Below, piece by piece: positions 28,581 to 39,126 of a stretch of DNA of 64,000 bases. Both the position numbers and the translations under genes were made by a program. This stretch comes from Dipetalonema caudispina. Its lineage: Eukaryota > Nematoda > Chromadorea > Rhabditida > Onchocercidae. The notes beneath the pieces are model-generated. The model was not told the origin of the DNA. It ran no database searches and saw only the letters and a program-made list of their open reading frames with translations. Every line of letters begins with the position of its first letter. The first letter of the stretch is position 1. The DNA lies in NCBI GenBank assembly GCA_013365325.1, contig JABVXV010000204.1, positions 50,335 to 114,334 of the forward strand, in the 5' to 3' direction.

Positions 28581-29474
28581 CCTCTTTTACCTGAAGCAAT
28601 GGAAAAAGTACAAGACGTTGTGAAGAATTTACAGCTCATGCAAACTACAGTACTCCGCAAAGACTAATTTACCTTTCTATCAATACATCTATGCCGAATT
28701 TGCGCAGAAAGCAATATGCTACGTAATCTATACCCTGCTTAGATTACCGAGCAGTATATACTAAATCTTATTTTGAATAACGATAAATGAATTCAACATT
28801 TAACGTGGAATTAAGCAGTATCTTCATCTCTTAGATATAATCATATATTCAACGGTAAAATAACTTTGCATTAACAAAGAGAAGCTTTATTTGAGCAAAT
28901 TTATTAAAAAGATAAAGTACAAAATACGTTTACAAGCAATACGTCACATACAAAACAGAATGATACAGGACAGAAAAGGAAATGAAAGTGAGAGGCATCT
29001 GTGTACGGGACTTAACAAAACGGGAACTGCAAAATACAACAAAAAATAGGAACCAGTCATCAACATTGACTCAATCCCTGGCTCATCTAGATATTGTAGT
29101 GCTACACGCGAGTGACGCAATCCACGTAGTAATCTTACCTCCCAGCACTGCCTTATATTTTTCATTTTTGCGGTACTGCCTTATCAGCTCTGCCGTACCA
29201 CTGTTCCAGCGACAGAAAAGAGTTTTTTGAAACCAAAAAAGTTGTACATTTCATGAAATTCCTTCATCTAAATGTTGTGAGCTAAGTTTTCATGTCAATT
29301 TGCCTGGCATCTGTATGATACATCCGAATCTTTCCATCATCTACAAGCACATATGTAGCGAATAAATTGGACGGTCTGTAAAAAAAGGCTAGAAACACAA
29401 CGTATTCGTTATCATCCCAAGCGAATCAACACAACAATAATCACACAAAAAAGAAAAAATATATGTGAGATCAT
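28531..29474 (-). CDS. Putative 93-aa protein with hydrophobic N-terminus and Lys-rich tail
   Basis: Five small exons keep one reading frame: 29431-29474, 29322-29375, 29139-29200, 28673-28734, 28531-28590 (282 nt including stop). The ATG follows an AG directly (CCCTTTATAG), so a trans-splice start is possible. The product begins MISHIFFLFCVIIVV, like a signal peptide, contains LIRQYRKNEKYKAV and ends GKKNKKKKTKVIAY. No family was recognised. It lies 45 bases past the SAE1 stop codon and its last exon overlaps midasin exon 1 in another frame. Alternatively, the middle exons could be upstream exons of midasin, joined through a different acceptor. Weak point: the first donor (GT|GTTGAT) is poor and two introns are only about 55 and 82 nt. 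Confidence 0.4.
28591..28610 (-). promoter_or_regulatory. Splice acceptor 10 nt upstream of the midasin ATG
   Basis: On the minus strand a pyrimidine-rich stretch ends in TTGCTTCAG at 28,591, and the chosen midasin ATG at 28,580 follows 10 nt later. An in-frame TAA lies between them, so the acceptor cannot extend midasin upstream in frame. This fits a spliced-leader site with a short leader. The same AG would also serve as the cis acceptor of the last exon of the small gene above. Confidence 0.45.
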
Positions 29475-29519
29475 CTATAAAGGGTTAATCCATTAATATA
29501 ATCACAATTAACAATAAAA

Positions 29520-32500
29520 TTAGGTGATCGGTGGCAAATGGCAAACAATACCACTGGTATCAATTGCTGAATAAAAGAACACATTTCGAAGAGGATCATC
29601 CTTTTGCGAAAGTGCCTGCAACTCAATTTTTTTAAAAACGATAACTGCCATAAATTTATATCCTTGAAAATCTGTTTGCGAAAATATAATAATCTCTCTT
29701 CCCAATGAAATCCGACCTTATCGCAACATGCAAGTATAATTAGTAGATCATGTCGAAGGCAAAGAAGTCAAGAAGATACTGCTACAATTTTCCTGTTAAT
29801 CCGCTGTATTAAAACTGTGGTAATAATCTTCCGAATAAAATTTAATTAAATTTCAACCTTTTAATTCAATATAGTAGCGATAGATTCTCAAATGGGGAAA
29901 AAAAAACCTTTATTGCTTCTTGTGCTATATGTGCTCCAACGATGGCACATGCTGGGCTAAGTTGAGGCCCAACAAAACTGAAATAACTTCATGTTTATTT
30001 CTTTAGTAGAAAGAGAAACTTTCCATGATAATCTAATGAATAAAGCAGAAACCCTTCAACTGTCAACCAACTATTTTTGTTATTGAGAATCAAATTTTGC
30101 TAACCGTGAAAAATATTTGACGTTAAAATATTCATCGTCAAGGACATAATTGCATTGCTCCAGTTCTTTCTTCCACAGTTTTATGAATTTCTCCTGATCC
30201 ACAACATCATCACTATCTTGTAGTCGAAGCATAACTTGAAAACAGTAATTTTGCTTCATAGATATTTGTCTAAGCGTTACATTCTCGTTTACAAAAAAAT
30301 TGTCCATATTTGGTCCGAATTTAACCGTTTCTCATACTTCAGTTTAAATGTTTTAAGTATGAAAGAGAACCTTCGTAAGGAAAAAATTTTTTTAAGTAAA
30401 ACTTCATCGCAATACATTAGGACGTGGAAAAATACCTCGGACTGGAAAATATGATCTAGGCAAAATTCGTTTTGCCATACGAATGAGCCTTTTATGAGAC
30501 CAGTCGACATTCCATGCATCATCCCATAATGGATATGAAAATGTCTGGAAGAAGTAAGAACTGTAAAAATAAGCAATAAGGTGCTTTGAATTAATGCACA
30601 CAAATTTTAAATTCAACTAGAATAATTTTACAGTGCGCAACTTCGGTCGCACTAAGTTCTAATTTTCCATTCCCTTACGTAATATAGACATCCTACCCCA
30701 GAAAATTACTTACCATCTGCACTTTTTCATCTTTATCATCCAGTACAACATTCACTGATGCTTTATTTCCCTTTCCTTCTTTTCCATTTTCTAATTCAAT
30801 ATCGATTTTTGGTTTCTTCGTTGATGAGGGGCCATCTCCTATAGAGTCATCTTCAATTACGCCACCTGTCTTTACTTTTGGTATGGTCCTAAAGTTCATA
30901 TTTCATGTTAAAAAATGGTTTGATTAGCCTTCAATTTAGTTAGAGCAAGCATTACCTAACATAAAACAGGAGCATTAATCGTATCATTAGTAAGCAGCAT
31001 TGATATTTGATTTGAATAAATGGATCAATTAGACTATGTATAATACCGGATATTACCGCCAGTGTTGCATTCAGGTATTCAAATCAACAGCATATGAATG
31101 AACTCACACTAAAAATGAACAGTCTGTAAAGTCGAAAAATGCGTATCCTATCCAACCAAAAACGCCTCCAGCAATAAATCTAAAATTAACTTTTAAAAGT
31201 ATCGATAAGGGAATAAAGGAAAAAAACAATGTCCATACAGCTGTTATAGTTATTCAAGATTTGAAAATTTCGGGCATGTGCATAATCTGCAAATGGACGC
31301 TAATAATCAATACCACCAGACATATATAGGTTACATTTCTCCTGATTGTAACGCAACTTGCTTGACATACAAAGGGAGGTTCCTAAATAGTGCCCATGAC
31401 AATAATCAATAATCAAATTATTTTGTTGCAACTATTGCTGAATTTGACTATTCCTGATTCAAACTGCTTACTTATTAGTGACACCTTGCTCATTTTTGAC
31501 TATTCTGACAGTTCCATACTAATACAGAGTTATAGAAGTTAACGAAATCACACGGTTTTCTAGCGTTCCGACAGATTTTACTGATTTGATTAACGACGGA
31601 GTATTTCTGATCGACCAAAATAACCAAATCGAAATTAGTGAAGAATTTTTCATCTTTTTCGGATATATCTCCAGCATTCACGTTTAATTCCACATTTGGA
31701 TTTAATAATTGACATTTCTCCCGTGATGCCTCAGCACGCTGAAAAATAACACCTCATAAAATAATGAATGTGATGATGTGGTATTCTTAAAATTCTGACT
31801 ACACCATCATAGGGATTCGAAAAATTATAATAAATTCTAATAAAGTAATGGGAAGGAACAATGATATATTCTGGAAGAAGTCGTAATAAAAAATGCACAA
31901 AATAAAATGATTACTATCTGAAAAACTTCGAAGTATGACTTCATTAGCGAATGGAAAAAGTTGACATAATCTCTGTGAGATTAAATTTTGATATTTATTT
32001 TGACCAAATTATATTTTAAGAACATACATTTTTGCCTTCACTGCCACGTTGCAATAAAAACTGATTACAGTAATCGTCCGCACAAATCTAAAATAGTTAA
32101 AACATTGTTAGAACAAAAATCAAACTAATTTTCATTCAACTAAGTGATCAGTTTCAGAGCGCAAAAAACCAAGTCTGTGTACACAGATTACATGTTTTCG
32201 GATTGATAGCAGTTACGAAGAGGTTTCAGAGTGCAAAAAATTAAGCTGAATACGCATATGCTTGCGCTACGTTCATTCACACAATTCTATAAAAAATACG
32301 GTACTTACTGCTTTATTGTCCAGTAAGGTCAGTGATTTTAATCCAGTTAACATTAAATTCTTTGCCACTTCGCTTCCACACCCAGATAAACCAGCGACCA
32401 ATACCGTTGAATTTCGCAACCTGTAAACTTTTGGAAGATCAATTAAGGTTATCATTTCAGACTGCTTTTAAACAATAGCTTAGATGCATTTCTATTTTTC

Positions 32501-33107
32501 TGAACTTACTATGAAATCTTGAAACTTATTATTACTGTTTTCAAAACGACCATCTTACGACTGCTTCTAATCATCTGTTTCTATTAGTCCTTCTTACTTG
32601 TCGGCTGAAAAAGTTGTCACATCGCTTCTAAACAGTTTTGAAAATGATGAAAAGATAATAGTTGGATAACTTGTTAAGGAAGGGAAAATCCCGAGATCCA
32701 CCCTGAGGTTTCAACTGCATCGAATTTCATTTTCGCTAAAATTTGCTCTTTGTGTGATGAAAATACGTGAAATCAGAAAGGGAAATATTGAGCCGATTTT
32801 TTATAGTTCAGAATAAAATGGTCATTTCTTGGGAATTAAGTGAATCAATTTTACAATTATAAAAAGATTCATTTTAGGAAAAAAGATAAATTAATTCCTG
32901 AAGAAAAACAAAAATGATTTTCGTCACAATAACGAAAATAAGAAAATCTGAAAGATCGATAAACAGGAAAACTAACCTATTCTGAGTTTCTAAACCCCAC
33001 AAACGTATTTGTCGATCGTAAACAGCCTTCTCATCTTCGCTGATTATATTTTCTGTGATTTTAACCGTATTGAAATTCGTTGATGGCATCTTTCGATGCA
33101 GGTCCAT
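29520..33107 (-). CDS. aos-1: SUMO-activating enzyme subunit 1 (SAE1/AOS-1)
   Basis: The partner of UBA2 in the SUMO E1 heterodimer; it supplies half of the adenylation fold. Ten exons: 32977-33107, 32309-32420, 32028-32087, 31554-31738, 31108-31179, 30714-30888, 30436-30544, 30105-30234, 29908-29977, 29520-29615. They sum to 1,140 nt, giving 379 aa plus stop, against 346 aa in human SAE1. Signatures in order: YDRQIRLWGLETQNR, the nucleotide-binding loop GLSGCGSEVAKNL with LTLLDNKA, RAEASREKCQLLNPNVE, GGVFGWIGYAFFDF, a charged lineage-variable insert (exon 6), WNVDWSHKR, and SPACAIVGAHIAQEAIK near the C-terminus. As expected for SAE1 there is no catalytic-cysteine domain; that lies in UBA2. 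The first ATG after the acceptor is used; a second in-frame Met (MPSTNF) follows six codons later. Confidence 0.95.
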
Positions 33108-33117
33108 TGTTGCGTTC

Positions 33118-33132
33118 CTAACAGAAAAAAAA
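33118..33132 (-). promoter_or_regulatory. Probable spliced-leader acceptor of SAE1
   Basis: Minus-strand TTTTTTTCTGTTAG ends at 33,118, and the SAE1 ATG at 33,107 follows after a 10-nt leader (GAACGCAACA). Upstream sequence has no in-frame coding exon. This is the usual arrangement for a nematode trans-spliced 5' end. Confidence 0.6.
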
Positions 33133-33768
33133 AACGAATTCAGAAAATTCAAAAATTCAATTCTTGATTTGAATTTTTGCACTGCGATACTTCCCAGTGT
33201 AACATTTCAACCTGATTCATTATTCCCTCTTCAAATGAAAAATAGCATACTAGACATAATTCCTCCAAATTCTAATCCTGATCCACTCACCAATAGCTCT
33301 TCCCACACCCATCCCTAAAAACGGAGTAAGATGACGCGTGCTGCATCACGCAACCACGTGCTATATCACGCGTCCAACCGTAAAGTACTGAGGATGCAAT
33401 TTCAAATTAAGTAACGTTACATTGAATCGTGCAAGGGGATGAGTTGTTTTTGAATTCTTGAAATTTCTGTTTGCGGAGAATCTGGAAATTTCTTCCTGCA
33501 TCAAATTTAACTTCTTTCAAGAATTAAATTGTCAAATTTTTTGATGTTAAAAAACATCACATATTTACAATAAGTAGTGTTTGTAATAAGGATTTTTTCA
33601 ACAATAATGTTCGAAAATAATGCAGTAGTCCAGTCCTTCTATCTTTCTTTGTTTCCCTGTCGGGAATTCTCCCCATTCCAACTATTCGACCTATCCTATC
33701 TACTCCGTGTCTCTGTTTCAGAAATTTCCATTCTCTTGTTGAATTCTTCTCTTTATCTATCTTGTTTA

Positions 33769-33792
33769 CTCTCTCTCTCTCTCTGCTCTCTC
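33769..33792. repeat. (CT)n microsatellite
   Basis: A short ACTCTCTCT run interrupted by CTG, in intergenic DNA. Confidence 0.9.
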
Positions 33793-34004
33793 AAATCTTA
33801 GTAGATTATACTTTTAAGAATTTCTGCTTCTCTTTTGGCAGATATTTATACTGGTCGTATCAAATATTCGTAATACAAATTTATGACAGTTTTCAGTTTT
33901 CTTTTTCGTGATGAAATAAATTCCCTTCCTCTTCTCTTCTTTCTCGTTTTCTCCCTTTCTTGTTATTCTAAATTCTTCCACATGTGATATTATACTACAG
34001 GGAA

Positions 34005-34154
34005 ATGGATACGTTGAGATCAGGTAGTCATAGAAACTTGATGAATGGATTGACGGGAGTTGATCCATATACATTACGGAATACTCAAAATGATTCTGGG
34101 TTAGAAAAGCGCATCATAATGCTTCCTGTGAATTATTGGCGATATTTGAGTTGA
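34005..34154 (+). other. Possible orphan 5' exon (49 codons)
   Basis: ATATTATACTACAG at 33,987-34,000 is followed by ATG at 34,005 and a 49-codon frame beginning MDTLRSGSHRNLMNG and reaching a TGA. The AG plus 4-nt leader fits a trans-spliced start. A donor-like GTGAAT after LEKRIIMLP would be in phase 0 with the acceptor at 36,668, so it could be the true first exon of the 121-aa gene downstream. No family was recognised. Confidence 0.25.
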
Positions 34155-36500
34155 TTGAGATAGGTTTAGGTTTGTCTCGGATTGCTTATCATCACTTGTC
34201 GTCAGTTCCTTATCATCATTTCTTCCACTTATCATCATCTTTTTGATTATTTGGAAATTTTCAAATACAACAATTTTCTATCTACCGGAAGGAGGCTGAG
34301 ACGCTTTTCTAGGTATAATTTATGGAAGTATTCAAGTTCGATTTCCACTGTTTGATTTTAATTATTAAGATAAAATAAATGTGACTTGAATATATCGGAT
34401 TAAATCTGGAGCAAAAATATTTTGTACTTGGAAAAAAAGATTGGCTTGTTAATCGGAATTTAGTCTTAAATTACGGCGCAAAGGAATACACGAATTGTGG
34501 AAAAGTTTTCCACTTTAGGATTTCAGTTCAAAGAATTAAGGTGGAATTTCAAGAACTAAACAGCGGAATTTCACTTTCATGAATTTTGTATTTTTCAATT
34601 GGTGATTTAAAAAATGTGAGTGTGGACAATGTCCCATCTTTTACTATTTTTTTTTTTTTTTTTTGGATAATTTACACAGATATTGTAATTAAACTTATTA
34701 AACTGTGAAGAAATGCTTTGTGAATCAGACATAGTTATTTTAACGGATTAAATTTATATCATATTTGGTAATCGATGGGAAAAATTTTTCTGTTAGTCGG
34801 AATTCAAGCTCGAATTACAGTTAATCGGGATTTTATTATAAATTATAAAATTACATAGTTTTTGAGTATGAAAGGAAGTAAGCAGAAATGAGAAAATGGT
34901 ATTATCGCATAGTATCAACGAAGCCTACAAGGAAGACTGAATAAAAATTGCAAAGTTAAGCTAGGCAGTTTAATTTTATAGTAAAGTTTGATCATTTTGA
35001 TTCAATAAGTTGAACTATCCCAGAGCTTCAGAGCTTTGCTCATAAATCTTACCAAATCTCTTCTTACGCAAATTAGTTTGGAGTTTCATTCAATGATTTA
35101 TGAATTGATTTTTTTGTGGAAAAAATGCTGTTAATTTTTGTGTTTTTGATTTGGGAGCAAAAAGAGACAATTGCTGAATTTGAAGTTTTAAAGGTACTTA
35201 AAAATAATTAACAAAACTGAACCAAAATTCTGATCCATAACACGTTTTAACATCAAAGATCATCCACTGACAACAGCTGTTTCTTATATATGTTTGAGAA
35301 AAAAAGCTATGATCCATGAGTTTATTGGTTGCATATGTTATTGGGGTAATGACCAAAATCTTACACGAATGACCTCTTATATGGGAGGTCAATTCATTCA
35401 TTGTTTCATCATTGTCAGCAGGTTGAAGATCGACAAACAGCAACGGTTAACTTTGTGTCATACGAATTACGAGTTAGTTTGAGGCGTTATTTTAAAAAAC
35501 AAGAAGCAGAAAAAATTGTTTTAAAATGTTCAAGTGTACATTGAAATATCTAAGATCTATGGAATAATTTTAGGAATCATAAAAGTATACTTCAAGAGCT
35601 TCTAATTTCCAAATACTGAGTACCAATTTCGTTCGAATGTTAATTATTGATTTCTTTTGCGCTAATATTAATTTTTAACAAAATTTTACGTAATGGAAAT
35701 CATTAAGGAATTGTATATAGAACTTTTTAAAAAATTAACTAACGTTGTAACGTCACATGAAGATTACTTATCTGCTATATTACACTTAATAACCAACCAC
35801 TATCAAAGTTTTTCACATTTTATTACTGCTTTTGTTATTAATTATCGTATGCCCAGATAAAGTGAACAGCAAGAAATTTCATTATTGCAATTTTTTCTAG
35901 ATCTCAAAGCTTTCAGTAAAAGTTTAAACTTATGAGTTATAGTTTTTTTTAAAAAAAAAAAAAATGATACATTTAATAAATTTTATTATAACACTAATTT
36001 CGTCCTATAAAAATTAAAATTCTGCAAAAGTTACTTCAATAAAATGAAAACTTGTCATTAACATCCATTTCTTGTTTTTCCTATTATATTTATGTTTTTA
36101 CCTCAGAAAATCTTATTCCTAGCAATAATTACAGGCAATTAAAAGCAGTTCACTGTAATTAGCTCATTAATTGTGATGAGACCAACGGTAATCCAATTGC
36201 GCGAAATGGAACCGCCCATAATAACATGTTGAAATTTAGCCATATGTGAAAATATTCTAGCAGAAAACCTGTTGTTGGACATATATTGTAAGTTATAGGA
36301 TTATTACCGTATTTCAGTTATATATACAAGTTTGAAATCTACAGAAAGGTATTTTATTGAAATTTCATTGAAAAGATTAATCTATTAACTGAAACAGTTT
36401 TTTTTCCATCTGGTACTTTGGGAAGTTCTCAAAATTTTTGAATCACACTTTAGCATAAGTTTAAGAAGAATTTTCATTGCTTAATTAGCTCACGACTTGG

Positions 36501-36507
36501 GTGTGTG

Positions 36508-36549
<42 letters not shown>

Positions 36550-36554
36550 TGTAT
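36501..36554. repeat. (GT)n microsatellite
   Basis: GTGTGTGCAT then a pure GT run, then GTATGTGT and GTAT variants. It lies about 140 bp upstream of the 121-aa gene ATG. Confidence 0.95.
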
Positions 36555-36692
36555 GTATTTATGTATGTATTCATGTCTTTTATTTTGATTTTTGTTAATT
36601 ATCAAAAATTAGTCCGTTACTAAAAAAAATAGAATTCTGTAATGAAGCAGATTAATTTTCTTTTCTAGATTTTGATATTCTGTACATATCAA

Positions 36693-37324
36693 ATGTCGTT
36701 TCATCAGTTAGAATCGGGCAATGGTTACGGTAGTGCCAGTAATTACTTTTTACGATATGCGCATTTACCAGGTCAAAATATTGATCTAAGAAGAAAGGAT
36801 GAAAATGATCCAAGCAATATTCATCATTTTTTCTTCAAGGTAAATGATGAAAGTAATCCAAGGAAAAAAGTAAAAGCTTGTAGGAAATTTTTTTTGGATT
36901 TGGAAGAAGCCGAGAAATGTGCAACAGTAGCAGGTCCAATTATTCAAATCAAAGGTATGGTTTCTAATTGCGGAATGATTTTATAGCTCTAAGGAAAATG
37001 GGAAACTCAAATTTCGTTATTAATAAAAACCGAAATAAATTAGCAAATTTTGTGATTTGGAAGTTAGTTGTTGAATTTTTGTCTGTTATCAATTGACCCT
37101 GATTCAAATAAATGTAGATTTGATCATTACGGCAGTCTTCTGTGAGTAGTCCAAAATATAATGTTCAAACTTTATTGACATTAAAAAGGTATGCTGGAAG
37201 AACTCTCTAATAAATTTCAGACCACTACAATACAACTACAGGAGAAATTGGTGTTAAATTAATTGCTCTTGCCGATGCATTTGACGCTAAATTTTTTAGA
37301 AATTCAAATATTTCGATGAAATAA
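36693..37324 (+). CDS. Unrecognised 121-aa protein, two exons
   Basis: Exons 36693-36954 and 37221-37324 join in phase 1 (G + AC gives Asp) to 366 nt including TAA. The ATG lies 24 nt after a good acceptor (TTTTCTTTTCTAG). The protein begins MSFHQLESGNGYGSASNYF, has a charged middle (NPRKKVKACRKFFLDLEEAE) and ends GVKLIALADAFDAKFF then RNSNISMK. It has no signal peptide and no membrane segment. The composition is that of a small soluble protein. I do not recognise the family. The frame is also open upstream of the ATG to the acceptor, so an additional 5' exon such as the one at 34,005 is possible. Confidence 0.55.
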
Positions 37325-39126
37325 TATGTAATCATTCTTCAGTGTTTTAAAATGTGTATTGATTTCCATAATATTTCGAATTGTAATTTATTTTAATGTG
37401 GTTAAAACAATATGATAACTTTCAATTGTTTATACGATATACTTGAACAACTGTTGTGCAAAATATGAGATGCTTGTAGTCAAAGATATGTGCAAAAAAA
37501 TAAGTGTTACTCTAAAATAGCTGACAAATTTAAATGGTTTAGTAAAAAACGTATATATGGTATACAAACCGATACTGTTATTGTTGAAGTAGTTATCTTT
37601 CCCGGGCAGCTAAAACTTGATTACCGGATTAAAAATCTATTCTTGCTCTTTCTCATTCCTCTGCTAATTGATCGATTCATGCATTATACAGTAATGTCAA
37701 CATTGATAGAAGATAATGCGGCAGGAATGTTTTCAGATAGCGAAAGCATCTAATTGTTTATTTAAATGAGGACAAAAATGAATCCCGTCATTAATTTTGT
37801 CGAGCAATCAACCATCAAAGCCATATCTATCGGCATAGCGTCGGGATGTCCCCTTTCATCAGTAATTCAACTACTGCAAAATTGACCGGAATGAGAAAAA
37901 ATAAAAAGCAAAAAGGAAATAACGACATTCATTTGGTAATTCGGCTTATATGCCAAATGTTATCATTCGATGTGTCGTCTTGACCATTTAACCTTCGGTA
38001 TCTATTGTTCCGATAAAAGTCCATTCATCATTTATAAACCAAAATGTTTCATAGTTTGGTACTACCGTTAATCATCATCAACAGCACGTCTAATGTACCG
38101 GCTTAGATAGCTTACTTTGAACCGCTTTTTGGGAACTTATCACGTTCTGACTTTTTAACTGCAAATGATAATTTTTGTGATAGATTTTCTTTTCCAGTAA
38201 GTTACTCCAATGAGCATTTATCCGCTTTCAAAATGAAATTGAACTTAACTCTAATCTCAGATTGTAATGCCAATAAAATGCTACATTTATGTCAGGTTAT
38301 TTTTGCCGCATTATATTTGAATCCTTTCTGCAGACAAGGAAATACGTACTGCACACAATGAAAACTTTTTGCATGCTGACAAAATTCCACTTTTAATTCG
38401 ATGAAAATCGAATCCGAAAAAAACCACTTAAACCAACTACGAAATAGAATCTGACTTTACCAGAAATTTGATTAAAGTCTGAATACCGAAATTGTTATAA
38501 CTGAATTTTATTGAAGATGAAGAAAATATCGCCAAATTATCACTACAAGAAATTCAGAGAAACAAAAACTCAACAAATACACGAAGACCGTATCTCAGTA
38601 AAACATGAACAAGCTGAAAAGTTCAGAAGCAATGAATATTAGATCAACACATCATTACAGCACAATGTTGTTTCGTCCTTCCCTAGCAATTATCAGAATG
38701 CAGAAATGGAAACTCACACAACTTGCAAAACTTTATCTACCTTTTGGAGATTCATTCTAGTCTTCCCTGCAGTACTATCCAAGATTATGTAATACAAACA
38801 AATCCATATTTTAAGCTATGGAGCAGTTATTTGATGCATCGTACTTCTGACATAGAACTCTTACACAAATCCGTCGGAGATATAAGAATTTACTTTGAGA
38901 AATAAAACATTTGTAACTTTGGTTACAGATTAAGATGTTTTCCATGCTATCAAAAGAAAATGAAATCATTACAAAACAAGAGCGGTGGGAGATTAAAGGC
39001 TGAAAGGAAAAGAAACGCAGAGAAGGGGTGAAAATAATTCTTTTAAGGTTACAGATAAAATGATTGGGAAAAGAAAAGGATGTTTCAGAGACAAGATTAG
39101 GCATCATGAATCAGAGAGTCTTATTT
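37325..39126. other. Intergenic region between convergent genes
   Basis: This lies downstream of the plus-strand 121-aa gene and of the minus-strand 286-aa gene. Plus-strand ORFs at 37,490-37,753 (GTG start, hydrophobic) and 38,723-38,905 show no splice support or recognisable product. No polyadenylation hexamer could be placed with confidence for either gene. Confidence 0.55.

Larger units (their letters stand above)
33133..36660. other. Intergenic region, AT-rich, mostly featureless
   Basis: This separates the divergent SAE1 (minus) and the 121-aa gene (plus). It contains a CT microsatellite near 33,769, a T-run near 34,649-34,664, a GT microsatellite at 36,501 and one possible small plus-strand first exon at 34,005. 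The ATG ORF at 33,577-33,801 is hydrophobic and low in complexity and was not accepted. Promoters of both neighbours presumably lie here but no motif stands out. Confidence 0.6.

Noticed and set aside
33577..33801. Plus-strand 74-codon ATG ORF, Ser/Leu/Phe-rich
   Set aside because: Low-complexity translation of a CT-rich tract; no splice sites or homology.
37490..37753. Plus-strand 87-codon ORF after the 121-aa gene
   Set aside because: Non-ATG (GTG) start, no acceptor, no recognisable product.
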